Positions 11,340-23,095 of a DNA stretch of 64,000 nt are shown piece after piece. The position numbers and the translations under genes are program-made. Position 1 is the first letter of the stretch. Each line of letters opens with the position of its first letter. The stretch covers positions 1,789,370 to 1,853,369 of the forward strand of contig SCFE01000026.1 in the NCBI GenBank assembly GCA_004352715.1. The letters are read 5' to 3'. The notes beneath the pieces were generated by a model that was not told the DNA's origin, made no database searches, and saw only the letters and a program-made list of their open reading frames with translations. This DNA is from Hofstenia miamia. Taxonomy: Eukaryota; Xenacoelomorpha; Acoela.

Positions 11340-12662
11340 TCTCTCTTTCATAGTTCAACACGTACATGCACTTATAAAACCTAATACTGTGATGATACCA
11401 TGCCGTTGGCTAGCATGAATATCTGGCAATTACAGATTATTTAATAGTGAGCTGAGAGATAACAATGAAAATGAGAGTTTGTATTTTCTGAAGTGAGATA
11501 GAAATTAAGCAAGTGAGACAAATAGGGTAGCACCAGTCAATAGGTTAAGCACTTTACTTTTGGACGCTTCGCTTTGGCTGGACGCCATAGGAATTGGTCA
11601 TCTTGGAGTTTACCTAAAGTAGTTTTGTTCCTTGGATGAATTACCAATGTTATATCTATAAGTTCTATGTTATTTTTGTTTCTGGAATCGTGGCTGTTAT
11701 GTAAACGCTATTCAAACCTTCTGCAGAGTCAATTAAGTTTCTAGTTAAGTTTCCCTACCAGCCCACGATTCTACACTGGTGCTCATTGTGAAGGCTAAAT
11801 GTTTTAAAAGTAAGTTCTAAAAAGGTAATCAGTCCCAAACCTAGTGGAAAAGACACATAAAATTGGAGTGAAATAATGTATGATAGTTGTACATGGGAAC
11901 CACTTATACCCTTCTAGAGTACTGGAAGTAAATCAAAGTGGTTTTTTTGCTGCATCCACATCACAATTGTAGAAGCTACATTACAAGACATTCTCTAGTA
12001 GGAAATTGAATTAAAGAAAAAGTAATCAAAACAAGAAATGCAAATATCCCAATTGCAAGAGGAGAATATAATGAAGAAATCCCAGATCTGAAAACCTAAT
12101 AAAAGTCAAGATCAGGCTAATGCTAGGCAAACAAAAGCTCAGTTATTCAAGAAATGTCAATTTGTTCCTTCTCATCAAATTAATCAGATTCATACAAACT
12201 GTAAATTCTTTCAATATTTATATTGGTACTGAAAGTTGATAAGATGATATAATTTTAACAGCTGCTTTCTACCAGAGTTAAGCATAATCTCTATTCAATC
12301 AATATTCTAAGTGTCTTTTGAGAATAGACTCTTCATATTTCATGTCATTAGAGCCTATCCAAGAATGCATGCAAGCAAAATATAAATCTCAACACAATGA
12401 TTATTCTAACTTGGTTGCTGCTTAACCTTACTAAAAAATTGACTCACAGCTATAGCCCAGATATTATACCAGCTGGTAAGAATAGAGAACATTTCAATAT
12501 TAGAAAGTGAGAAATCTAGGCTTTTCACAATATGAATAAGGTGGTAACTCCACACCTTGACATCTTTAACCATTGACAGTACTATTTTTGACAAGACCAA
12601 AACATTTACAAAAATCAGAAGCATGCAGACATAAGTAATAAAATAGACTTGAAGTTGGTTCC

Positions 12663-12765
12663 ACTTTTTCCTGATTAGTCAAGAGGGAGGGGAGTAGAAG
12701 TACAAGCCACTTTTAGCTGATTGGTCAATGTACATGCTACTTTTTCTTGATTGGTCAAGAGGGGG
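12663..12765. promoter_or_regulatory. Three spaced CCAAT-type motifs (TGATTRGTCA)
   Basis: TGATTAGTCA and two TGATTGGTCA motifs occur within about 100 bp, each within a degenerate repeat also containing CTTTTT and CAAGAGGG. They are conserved in copy B (about 31910-32000). The motif resembles an NF-Y site, but no transcription unit starts visibly nearby. Confidence 0.3.
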
Positions 12766-14284
12766 ATCAAAGGATGTCCCACTCTGACTCATGAGCTATG
12801 TTAGGTCTTGGATATTGAGGGGCAGTGTTTCAGTAATGTCATGTAAATTGCATAGTCATTATGTGTTGACTGAAATTGATTCACAAAAATGCACTTTACA
12901 AGTTTCTTTAGTGACTCTTTAGTTTTGTGATATTTATGGGAGCAGTTTGTTTGCATATACATTCTTTTTACTTGTTTGCATACATTGATCTATTTTCACT
13001 ATCACACATAACATTGTTAGCTTCTATATTAAAAGATTACATAGTAGTAAGATGTAACCTGTAGGATGTCTCATTGGGACACCTTGATGTTCTCGTAACA
13101 CCTATGTCTATTTGGCACAGGGTAATGGACTGATTCTATTGGGTGCCATCTATTGATGAAATATTTTTGTCAAAACTAAATTGAGCAAATTAATTTATTG
13201 ATGAAAATTATATTTTTGATTTCTAGTATTTGGGCAAAGTAATATAATTCATGACGAGAAACGCTGATAGTGTTAAATTAATTTTTTTTTGACGTCACAC
13301 ATTATTAAGTTTACATGTTGTATTACACATACATCCTATCAAATTACGTTTTGATGACTAATGATTAATTTCCCATGCACTTTGATTGTTTACAGGGCCA
13401 ATGTACAATGTTTAACACGTTTTCGAAAAAGTATACACCACATGCAAAAGACATCATTTCATTTTCAAAGTATACTATTTTATTGTAAAAAATTCCATAT
13501 GATTAATTCATTTTCACAAAATATTTGTTATACTTAAACATTACATGCATAATACATAATAAAAACAACCTACATTTTTGGAAAAAGTTAACTGGGTTAT
13601 GCATAAAGGCAACTTAGCACTACAGATGTATGAAATATAGACTTACATTTTAAAATCAAAACATGCTTTTATGCATAAAGCGTAATTTCGCCTCCTAAAA
13701 AATTATACATGCAATGTTAATATAATTTATATACACACATGCATTTCAATATACAGTATTATATATTAGTTTTTACACGCCGATCTTCTTCTCTCTGCAT
13801 TTCTTTTTGGTGTATACTGGTTTTCATGATTGTGCACATTGTAGATTCAGACATCTTTTCTCGACTTTTACATAGCGATCTTCTTTTCCACATTTCTTTG
13901 TAGTTTATTTACATTTGAGAGGAGTATACACGCCTGCAGATTGTTATACCTTTTGTCAACTTACACACTTTTTTCACTTTATTTGGTTTATGGGGTTTTA
14001 CGTGAGTGTATACATTACATGGGCTTTCTACTTTTGTAACTTTAATCCGTAAATACGATGACACACTCATTATTCATAGCCGATGACAATTTTTCCATCT
14101 ATAGATATGATTTCCAATTGTTAAATTTGTAAACTCCGTGATGCGTTCGCCATTCTAAACGTACAATTGTTTGTAAATAGTGTCTTATTCACACAAGAAA
14201 AATACAAGTGAATGGTATTTAAAAGTTACAAAAATACAAGTAATATTTTTGCATAGTGAAAACATTGTCTATAAATTCGCAGAG

Positions 14285-14790
14285 AGCAGATCTGTGTTGA
14301 GTTTGATCAGTAGAGTAAAGTCAAAAGCCGAATTTCAGTTGAAAGGGTTACGCCTCTCCCGCTTTGGCCAACCAAGGCTACTAATGGTGGCAACTTTAGA
14401 GAGTGCCTGCTGGCTACTATATCGAAACAGCAAAGCAGCGTCTACATGAAGGCACAGTAAACGCTTACCTAGGGCCTATCTCATAGGCCAGAGACAGAGA
14501 GTCACCCCTCTGTATGACTGCCCCATGAGACGCACCCAAAACTGGTGGCAGTAACAGCCTTGCTGACAGTGTCTCAACTGTGCGGCCATCTGTCTACCCG
14601 AAAACCTGACCAGTGCACATGTTGGCACCTTCTGTAACCTGGGTTTAACGTCTAATGTGGGTTCGGGACTCCAGTTAACAATGCGCCCACTGAGTGTTAG
14701 CATTACCCAGGAACTACCACGAGGAGGTACTCTCTGGACCTATTTGGGCATAGCCCTTCCGGTTCCCAGATTGGTGTACATCTTTTGACA
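14285..14790. repeat. GC-rich block of about 500 bp in copy A, unidentified
   Basis: This block is clearly richer in G and C than its AT-rich flanks and is almost unchanged in copy B (33523-34030). It contains a perfect hairpin GGCCTAT-CTC-ATAGGCC at 14473-14489. Short ORFs on both strands lack codon structure and do not look like genes. It could be a SINE- or MITE-like insertion or a conserved non-coding element; no box A/box B pair was convincing. Confidence 0.45.
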
Positions 14791-16133
14791 CCAATTTGTT
14801 GATTGAAATACATACTTCATCAGATCAAATTCCGAAAATTTCATTTAAGGACGTTTAATTTTTCTTATTTTTTAGTTTTCTTCGTGTGGCAACTTTAGAG
14901 AGTGTTGGTATATTCTCTTGTTCCGCTTTAATATTTTCAAACCGTTGAATTTAATTGAATATTCATGAATTTTAGATTGTCTTAAGATAAGAACATTTTT
15001 ATTAAGAGAAGGAAAATACAATTAATAAGACAATAAAACAATAAAAAACAAAGACCTTAAAAATCTAAAAATTAGCAAAATTCTCGTAATTATCTAATCA
15101 CTATTACAGAATTTGCACCCTGTTCATGATCTTTCTGACATTAATTTTTGCATAAAAATATATCTTTTCATATAATTCCGGGTAGCTTTATTTTATAATA
15201 GAGCATAATTTGTTTAGCATCTTTGAAAACATATTGTAGCAACATTGATTTGTATAAATGATTAAGGACAAATTTCGAAAACATAATTTTTGGTGTTATA
15301 GAATTTATGCCTTCAAATTTGAAAATGTGACCCTCAGGAATTTAAGTTTCACATAACCAATGTGTGAAATATCTGAATTGTTGCATGACGAAGTAATTGA
15401 TTAGCAACACGCTAAATATTTTTTTATACCAGCAGCCATTTTTTTCTGTATAAACGTGCTCAGAAAATGATAGTTTTGAGTCAATCATTATTTCTAAATA
15501 TTATAAAATTTTAATTGCGGAAATGTTGCATTTTTGTTAGACAAATTTTTGTTTTGTATGCAAGTCATTGTTAAAAAGATTGCGTTTTTGAATGTCGCGA
15601 AACATTTGATTAAGTATTAGTCTATTAAAGACTTCATTTATTGGTGTCATGATTAAGTGGACATGCTTCATCATTTTTTTAAAAGCGAAGTAACATGTGC
15701 TTCTTTTATGCAGTCTGGAAATGTTCTCGATTTCATACATTCATTAATAATGTAGTAAAGGGGGAATATTAATTACATGTGTGGTTTTTTAAGCATCTAC
15801 ATTGTGGAACACTATTTTGGAAGGAGCAATTACAATAAGCCAATTTACAATTGCTGCTTTAACCAGCTCAATGGATAATCGGCTAGTGTCTGTTCTACAA
15901 CACAAAGGAAACTATATAAATCATTAGCAATATCTAAATTGCACTCAAACTCTTAAAATTATGGACTTTTATTTAGGTACATAATAACGTGAAATACAGT
16001 ATATTCGCGTGAAATTTGCTTTTTTTTCATAAACAAAGTGTTACAATACAGAACAGCTATTTCTTCCCCAGAAGCTAGTAAGAAACATTATTACTAAACG
16101 TCCAAATGTAGATAAAACCATTTTATAAGGCAA

Positions 16134-16765
16134 NNNNNNNNNNNNNNNNNNNNNNNNNNNNNNNNNNNNNNNNNNNNNNNNNNNNNNNNNNNNNNNNNNN
16201 NNNNNNNNNNNNNNNNNNNNNNNNNNNNNNNNNNNNNNNNNNNNNNNNNNNNNNNNNNNNNNNNNNNNNNNNNNNNNNNNNNNNNNNNNNNNNNNNNNNN
16301 NNNNNNNNNNNNNNNNNNNNNNNNNNNNNNNNNNNNNNNNNNNNNNNNNNNNNNNNNNNNNNNNNNNNNNNNNNNNNNNNNNNNNNNNNNNNNNNNNNNN
16401 NNNNNNNNNNNNNNNNNNNNNNNNNNNNNNNNNNNNNNNNNNNNNNNNNNNNNNNNNNNNNNNNNNNNNNNNNNNNNNNNNNNNNNNNNNNNNNNNNNNN
16501 NNNNNNNNNNNNNNNNNNNNNNNNNNNNNNNNNNNNNNNNNNNNNNNNNNNNNNNNNNNNNNNNNNNNNNNNNNNNNNNNNNNNNNNNNNNNNNNNNNNN
16601 NNNNNNNNNNNNNNNNNNNNNNNNNNNNNNNNNNNNNNNNNNNNNNNNNNNNNNNNNNNNNNNNNNNNNNNNNNNNNNNNNNNNNNNNNNNNNNNNNNNN
16701 NNNNNNNNNNNNNNNNNNNNNNNNNNNNNNNNNNNNNNNNNNNNNNNNNNNNNNNNNNNNNNNNN
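16134..16765. other. Assembly gap of 632 Ns inside copy A
   Basis: The equivalent interval in copy B is 35346-35681, only 336 bp. Either the gap size is overestimated or copy A carries about 300 bp of extra sequence. Confidence 0.98.
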
Positions 16766-17223
16766 TCCTTATATTATATTCTATTTTATAATTGCACTAT
16801 AAACCTTTCATTTAGCTGTCACAAAGTTTTCAGCTCTTTATAGCGGCCAAAATTTTCTTCACATTGGTTATTCAAAAGGCCTTTATAGGCCTCATTTTTA
16901 GTGCAAATAAGTGCTTTACATTTACCATCGTCTATAATCAACGCATAATAGTTTTAGTTATCTTTGGCTGTAGATTTATTAGAACTTGATAAAAGACGCT
17001 GTTCAGACCTCTATAAATTGACATAATGTTCAAGAACTTTTATAAACTTACCTATCGTGCATTGCATTGGGTGCAGTTGCTGTATAAACATATTGTCAGT
17101 TTTTACTTTAAAATGCAAATTTTAAATTATTTAAATTGTCCTTACTTCGAATATGGGTTGTAACTAATTTATTTGATGTATTTTCCATACTTTTAGGTAC
17201 AGTGATTGATACTATGCAAAAAT

Positions 17224-18223
17224 NNNNNNNNNNNNNNNNNNNNNNNNNNNNNNNNNNNNNNNNNNNNNNNNNNNNNNNNNNNNNNNNNNNNNNNNNNNNN
17301 NNNNNNNNNNNNNNNNNNNNNNNNNNNNNNNNNNNNNNNNNNNNNNNNNNNNNNNNNNNNNNNNNNNNNNNNNNNNNNNNNNNNNNNNNNNNNNNNNNNN
17401 NNNNNNNNNNNNNNNNNNNNNNNNNNNNNNNNNNNNNNNNNNNNNNNNNNNNNNNNNNNNNNNNNNNNNNNNNNNNNNNNNNNNNNNNNNNNNNNNNNNN
17501 NNNNNNNNNNNNNNNNNNNNNNNNNNNNNNNNNNNNNNNNNNNNNNNNNNNNNNNNNNNNNNNNNNNNNNNNNNNNNNNNNNNNNNNNNNNNNNNNNNNN
17601 NNNNNNNNNNNNNNNNNNNNNNNNNNNNNNNNNNNNNNNNNNNNNNNNNNNNNNNNNNNNNNNNNNNNNNNNNNNNNNNNNNNNNNNNNNNNNNNNNNNN
17701 NNNNNNNNNNNNNNNNNNNNNNNNNNNNNNNNNNNNNNNNNNNNNNNNNNNNNNNNNNNNNNNNNNNNNNNNNNNNNNNNNNNNNNNNNNNNNNNNNNNN
17801 NNNNNNNNNNNNNNNNNNNNNNNNNNNNNNNNNNNNNNNNNNNNNNNNNNNNNNNNNNNNNNNNNNNNNNNNNNNNNNNNNNNNNNNNNNNNNNNNNNNN
17901 NNNNNNNNNNNNNNNNNNNNNNNNNNNNNNNNNNNNNNNNNNNNNNNNNNNNNNNNNNNNNNNNNNNNNNNNNNNNNNNNNNNNNNNNNNNNNNNNNNNN
18001 NNNNNNNNNNNNNNNNNNNNNNNNNNNNNNNNNNNNNNNNNNNNNNNNNNNNNNNNNNNNNNNNNNNNNNNNNNNNNNNNNNNNNNNNNNNNNNNNNNNN
18101 NNNNNNNNNNNNNNNNNNNNNNNNNNNNNNNNNNNNNNNNNNNNNNNNNNNNNNNNNNNNNNNNNNNNNNNNNNNNNNNNNNNNNNNNNNNNNNNNNNNN
18201 NNNNNNNNNNNNNNNNNNNNNNN
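17224..18223. other. Assembly gap of exactly 1,000 Ns
   Basis: The round length suggests a placeholder. It separates copy A from element 2 and hides the 3' end of element 2 (rest of ORF3, polypurine tract and 3' LTR). Confidence 0.98.
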
Positions 18224-19130
18224 CCTTACCTTTTGTACTTTTGCCATTCATAGCATCTGATCTATGCTTTTCTCCAGATTCATATTATATTCTTTTTCTT
18301 TCAAAACATGTATGATTGTCAAATTTTTTTCATCCATATCTATCTCTGGAATCTCTGCTATTTGATCCTTATAGGCCATTATAGCTTGTGTTGTTTCCAG
18401 TGTGAAATCTTTGTCAAATATGATATGTACTGTGCTCCACATGTAGGGTCTTTCCAGTGTCTCATTCATATCTTGCGGATAACTTACTATCACCTTTACT
18501 TTTGGTCTATTGTTGGTGTTGAGTACTATCAGTAAGTTTCTTCCTTCAAGTTTTCATGACTTTTCTTATATGTGATTTTGTCTCTATTGATAATTTTTTG
18601 AACGCATTATAACAAATTTTTGTGGTTCCAATGAAATATGGGTGTAGTGTTTCTCTGTCAATTTTAGACATTCATTTTTCTCTTTCTCTAGATCATACAG
18701 CTCTCTCTGAGGCAGTGTCCAAGGAGGTGTGTAGCTGTGTCATCTGTAAAGGTAATCAGCTGGTGCTTGGTTCACAGTCTATGGGCTGTGAATCTGTGCT
18801 AATAGTTTCTACTGATTCACCCTTGAATCAGTTCACAGTTACTCCTATTGGCACTTGACCAGTTGTGGTTCCTGTGGTTATAGGATCAGCCTTGAATCAC
18901 TTTCACATCTCCATGGTTCTTCCACCACTTACACCTTCCCCTGGAACTCCAAGTGTCTCACTGCCCTTGAATCAGCATCATGGACTCTTGGAAGGAAAGT
19001 TCTGCTGCTGTGCACCAGTTTTCTGCATGTCCTTGAATCTGCTGTGCAGATCCCTGTTGGAAGAGGCTTTTTGTCCATTGGTCTCCCTGCCCTTGAATTG
19101 GCCTTAGAGACTACTAGGATGCCTTCTCAC
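18224..19130 (-). pseudogene. ORF3 homologue of element 2, partial and frameshifted
   Basis: It lies downstream of integrase, as in element 1. From about 18660 down, SKIDRETLHPYFIGTTK resembles SKVGDETLHPYYIATRK of element 1. After a frameshift near 18545, the stretch with NRPKVKVIVSY and STVHIIFDKDF resembles RRPKINTIIGY and STVHTFFDDDF. The N-terminal part (about 18810-19105) consists of imperfect 60-73 bp repeats, again like element 1. The remaining C-terminal two thirds fall in the N gap. The similarity is at protein level and is not a copy of the element 1 DNA. Function is unknown. Confidence 0.75.
18810..19105 (-). repeat. Imperfect tandem repeat in the ORF3 N-terminal region of element 2
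   Basis: The plus-strand motif CCCTTGAATCAG or close variants begin near 18820, 18890, 18964, 19031 and 19090, a period of 60-73 bp. Related units occur at 21701 and 21756 in the protease-RT linker of the same element. Confidence 0.65.
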
Positions 19131-19131
19131 T

Positions 19132-19978
19132 CTACGTCATCTGTTTGTTGGCTCTTTGTTCTTGTCCCTTCTGGATCCCTGTAATCTGCTTCCTTAGTTG
19201 GTTTATGTATTCATTGTCCAAACTTTTGCTGTAGTTGGTGTATTGCATTGATAACAGAGTTGTTGCCTCTCTTCTGAACATTGCCTTAAATGGTGTGACT
19301 CCTGTTGTTGGATGTACTGATGTGTTATAATAGTATTTGACCCTCTTGATGACTTCTCTCAATTTATTTCCACCTATCCTTGATGTTGTCACCCTAATTG
19401 ATTTGATCAGTGTTTGATTGAGTTGCTGAGTTGCTCCACTGCTCTGTTGGCCTGTGGGTGGTATGCTGTTGTTTGTTCACTTGCTATTTCTAGGAGCTCT
19501 CTTGAAAGAGTCCACTCTCAAACTGAGGGCCCTTATCTGTTATTATTGTCTCCATCAGCCTGAGTTGTAGAATCCATTCCTTCAATACTAATTCTGCTGT
19601 GGTTTCTGCTGTCATATTCTTCATTGGGATCATCCTTGCATATTCCACCATTACCAGTAGATATTGATAGCCTTCTGTGTCCTTTGACAGCATTTCCAGA
19701 TCTATGTAGACTATCTTGTTTGGTTGTGTTGGAATGATTTTCTCTGGTGGTGCCCTTTGTGTTGGAAAATGTTGTTTATTGTGTAATAGGCATGTTGTAC
19801 ACTTATGGATTATGTCCTCTGTAACTTTCCTCACAGCTGTTGTAATGAATCTTGTGTTGAAGGTTTTTTCCATTTGTGTGATTCCCAGGTGGCTCTTCCT
19901 GTGTATTTTTCTTATCAGTTCCCTTTTAAAGTAGTCTGGTATCACAATTCTGTTGTTACTGGCTTCAACATATAATAA
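19132..19978 (-). pseudogene. Integrase of element 2
   Basis: The N-terminal zinc module is visible (HRKSHLG, then CTTCLLH) at about 19900-19780. The catalytic Asp residues appear in YIDLEMLSKD (about 19700) and TDKGPQFESG (about 19535). The C-terminal part (YYNTSVHPTTGVTPFKAMF) is in a separate ORF at 19392-19132. Between 19490 and 19392 the core, including the Glu region, is scrambled by frameshifts. Inactive. Confidence 0.85.
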
Positions 19979-20660
19979 TCAATTTTTGTTTATCTTCCAC
20001 TTGTAATGCTTGTAGTATCCTGCTGTTAATTTTGATAGTGTTGTTTGGAGTTCTCTTCTCTTTTTGATGATTTTGCTGAGAATTATGTCATCTCTCTGTT
20101 TGTCCACTATTTCTTGTTCAGATATTTCCTCCCTCATCAATATTGGTAGGATGGCTTGGCCTTTTTTGTCCACATTTATTTCCTGCAGTCCCTCATATTC
20201 AGTATGTGACAAGAATTGAACCTGTTTTTTCTCTCCATCCAGTTTTGCTGATACTCTGGTAGTGATATCCAAAAATCTGCATTCTTATGTAGGGTGCCTT
20301 TCCTATGCTCAATTGAGAATGTAAATTTGTTCAAATATTCAATCCATTGTGACACTATTCCAGATTTGTCTCCAGAAAACTTTTTTAACCATGCCAATCT
20401 GCTGTTGTCCATGTGCACTCTAAATTCTTTGCCAATCAGGAAATGTTGAAATTTCTTGATGTTCTTGATCAGTGCCAGCATTTCCACTTTGGTTGATCTG
20501 TAGTTTTCCTTGCTTGCTCTTACTTTGCAACTGAAGAATTGAATGGGGACCTCTTTTCCGTTTTTTATTTGTCCTAGTGTGGCCCTGATTGCCCCTTTGT
20601 TGCATCACAATCCAGTATGAGCTGTTTGTTATAGTCTGGTGTGTTGAGGGATGGTAATTT
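19979..20660 (-). pseudogene. RNase H and linker of element 2
   Basis: On the minus strand the LDCDA-like start of RNase H (about 20625) is followed by KVEMLALIKNIKKFQHFL, RLAWLKKFSGDKSGIVSQW and FSIEHRKGTLHKNAD, collinear with element 1. Then comes the linker with LPILMREEISEQEIVD (about 20150). The reading frame changes several times. Confidence 0.82.
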
Positions 20661-21735
20661 AGCCATTCTTCCCTGATGTTATCCAACTCCTCCTGCTCCA
20701 GCCAGGTCCATACAAATGGTACTGATTTTCTCATTAGTCTAGTCATCTTTGCTGTTTTGCTGGCTATGTTCAGAATCAAAGTGCCATAATAATTGAAGAA
20801 TCCCATTATCCTTTGTATATCTTTCTTGTTGTTAGGTTTTTCTATTTTACAGATCATCTCTCTGGCATTGTCTTTCATACATATCCTGCCTTTCTCAATT
20901 GTTCTCCACAAAAACACTATCTTTTCTTTTAGAAAGTTGCATTTGTTCCTGTTGATGCGAAGTCCTGCATTCTCCAGTATTGTTAGCATTCTCTGTAGTT
21001 TTTCTAGATGTTCTTGGATTGTGTCACTAGTTACTATATAGGTGTTGACTCCTTCCTCCATTCTATGTGTCCTATTTTTTAACAATTTTGTGATGTATCA
21101 CTGGAAGTTTGCTGGTGCATTACATAGTCTGAACGCCATATATATCCACTCATACAGCTTGTATGGTGTTATGAATGCTGTTTTCTCAATATCATCTTCT
21201 TCCATCTTTACCTAGCCAGTAGGCTTTGCATAAATCCATTGTTGTAAAATATTTATGCTTACTTGCTTTGTAGAGCATGTCCTCTATCCATGGTAGGGGG
21301 TATGAATCTTTCTTTGTCACTTAATTTAATTTACAAAAGTCTATACATAGGCAATATTTATCCCCTTGCCTCACAAACACAGTTGGGGCTGCCTATGGGC
21401 TTTTGCTTGGGCAGATGATCTTGTTGTCAATTAGTTCTTCTAATATACAGTTGTATTTGTCTTTCATCTGCTCTGGCACTGTTCTGACTGGCAGCTTGAT
21501 AGGATTATCCATTGTCATGACTATTCTGTGTTTTTCACCCACTGCTTCCTGATGCTTATTTCTCTGTAATTGAATATATGTTTGTGTTTTTCCAACAATT
21601 TCCTTAGTTCCATGATCTCTTTTTCCTCCAGATGTGGGTAGTCTTTGTTCTTTATCACATGTGTTCTATATATGTCTTCTTCTTCTGCTTTTGTCCCTAT
21701 GCCCTTGAGTTGGCCTTTGGGAGTACTCATGACTT
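20661..21735 (-). pseudogene. pol: Reverse transcriptase of element 2, catalytic box deleted
   Basis: Minus-strand motifs: LRKLLEKHKHIFNYREIS (about 21600), LCIDF (about 21345), YPLPWIEDML (about 21300), LDLCKAYW-like DLCKAYW (about 21225), and IQRIMGFFNYYG (about 20800). At about 21035 the sequence reads TYIVTSDTIQEH, whereas element 1 has AYIDNILVASNTFEEH. Four residues, including both Asp of the YxDD box, are missing in frame. Stops between 21520 and 21086 also break the domain. Confidence 0.85.
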
Positions 21736-23095
21736 TGATGGTGTTTGTCCACTCGCCCTTGAGTCAGCCATGTGGACTACTATCCACTTTCATTTGCAAG
21801 TCGTCAAATCAACCCTGCAAATTACTTGCTCCATCATTGTCTCTTATTGCCTTCAAAATGAGTCTGATGTTGGATTTATTGTACTTTCCATATATCTTTA
21901 CTGGAGATTTCTTTAAATTAACATTTTGATTCATTGTGTTGAGGATTTGTATTCTTCCTTTTCCATACTTGACTGTACAAATGCTAGATGGCATTGATAC
22001 TCATTTGGTGTTAATGCATTTATTATCATATAACATTATGTCAGCTGTTATTGTGTCTTCCATTTCTATCATATGCATCTTCCATTGATGCAGCTGTAGG
22101 TGGATGTCTTCCTGCAATTCAAATGTAATAGTTTTATGTTTCCCTTGTTCTTCTTTGATTTCCATTTCTTCCTTTCTCCCCTTTATAGTTCTGTTCCTGT
22201 AGTTGATGACACACTAGTTTTTTGTCAAAAAATCATCACCTAAAATGACCTCATATGGCAACAGATTGTGTAGAATTACAGGCTGGAATTATAATTACAC
22301 TAGCTAAATAATTGACTCTGCAGAAGGTTGAAAGAGCGACCTCATAAAAACAGCCCCAATTCCATTAAATAGAATTATTCAAACAAGTGTCAGTAATTCA
22401 TCCAAGTAACTACTACTTTTTAGGTAAAATCCAAGATGACCAATTCATATGGTTTCCAGCTGAAGTGCTATCCAAAAAGAGAAGTGCTTAACCTTAATGA
22501 ATGGTGCTACCTTAGATGTCTCACTATTTATTATCTATCTCAAAAAGTAATAAACATCTCATTTTCATTGTTATCTCTCAGCTCACTAAATAATAGCATG
22601 TAGTTACCATGCATTCATTCTAACCAACAGTATAATATCATCACAGTGTATTCATTTATAGGTGCATGTACATGTTGTATATAGAATGAGAGATTTATTA
22701 TTTCCTTATACATATCTGTATCCATAACCTAAATGGTCCACAATTTTGCTAGATAATCTGAAAAGATCTCTAGAAGCAATGTGTTGCCTATGCATGTCCA
22801 CTACCACCAATGACTGTTTGAATGTTGTATTAGCAATTCTCATCTGTACTGCATTTATCATTCCTTTTGTGTTGATATATTCTTCTGATGCATTAATTAT
22901 TCTTTTGTTGCAGCTATTCAAATCTTCACATTTAAACGCTAGCTTTGTCACACATTTGTCTGTGATTATTGATGTTGCTGCTGCAGTGTTGATTGTTGCC
23001 TTTGTCATTACTCCATTGATTGCTATTGTTAGTGTATTTATTGTATCAAGATTTGTCAGGATCATTATTGATGCATGGTTTTTATGAGTTGGCAC
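21736..23095 (-). pseudogene. Protease and protease-RT linker of element 2, split by an LTR fragment
   Basis: The N-terminal half (23095 to about 22796) has ATINTAAATSIITDKC where element 1 has ATVDTGAVTSIISDEC; the catalytic Asp-Thr-Gly reads Asn-Thr-Ala, so it is inactive. The C-terminal half resumes left of 22269 with LLPYEVILGDDF. The linker then runs to RT. The two halves join cleanly if the inserted LTR fragment is ignored. Protease is in the -1 frame relative to gag. Confidence 0.78.
22269..22793 (-). repeat. Family-1 LTR fragment inserted in the element 2 protease
   Basis: The plus strand begins TGTAGAAT, the reverse complement of the LTR end. It matches the family-1 LTR through the ACACATTGCTTCT block near 22785 and lacks about the first 385 bp. 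It is oriented on the minus strand. I found no target duplication, so the truncated side may reflect a later deletion. Confidence 0.75.

Larger units (their letters stand above)
1..11775 (+). mobile_element. Element 1: Ty3/gypsy LTR retrotransposon with a third long ORF, 5' end cut by the window edge
   Basis: The order is LTR, primer-binding site, gag, protease, RT, RNase H, integrase, ORF3, polypurine tract, LTR. Integrase after RNase H places it in Ty3/gypsy. The window starts inside the 5' LTR; the 3' LTR is complete at 921 bp. Over the 393 bp shared by the two LTRs I count four substitutions and no indels, so the insertion is recent. Gag and ORF3 each stay in one frame apart from TGA stops, but pol carries at least four frameshifts (near 2895, 4205, 4390 and 5245). 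Two segments inside pol are exact duplications bounded by single Ns and are probably assembly errors. The right edge at 11775 is also the left edge of the segmental duplication. Confidence 0.93.
10855..11775 (+). repeat. 3' LTR of element 1, complete, 921 bp
   Basis: It starts TGTAGAGTCACTC and ends GATTCTACA, with the short inverted termini usual for LTRs. The same LTR family occurs at 23707-24628, 22269-22793, 27005-27757 and 62430-63065. Complete copies in this window show a 4-bp target duplication (see the 23707 entry). Confidence 0.95.
11776..17223 (+). repeat. Segmental duplication, copy A
   Basis: It is collinear with 31046-36058 in the same orientation, with only scattered substitutions and small indels (high-90s percent identity by eye). 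11776-16133 matches 31046-35345 and 16766-17223 matches 35682 to about 36058, with an N gap between. Copy A starts exactly at the right edge of element 1. Indels include 27 bp near 11855 that are absent from copy B between AGTG repeats, and about 66 bp near 16822-16894 present only here. No convincing coding sequence is seen in either copy. Confidence 0.93.

Noticed and set aside
12406-12624. A 72-codon ORF conserved in both duplication copies (also 31643-31861)
   Set aside because: Identity follows from the recent duplication. There is no domain, no codon bias and no supporting context.
14180-14703. Small ORFs at 14180-14449 and 14476-14703 (also 33417-33940) as genes
   Set aside because: They lie on both strands of the GC-rich repeat block, have no recognisable domain, and exist because the block is duplicated.
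17108-18315. Reading frames of 350-380 codons at 17108-18315 on both strands
   Set aside because: They consist almost entirely of Ns from the 1,000-base gap.
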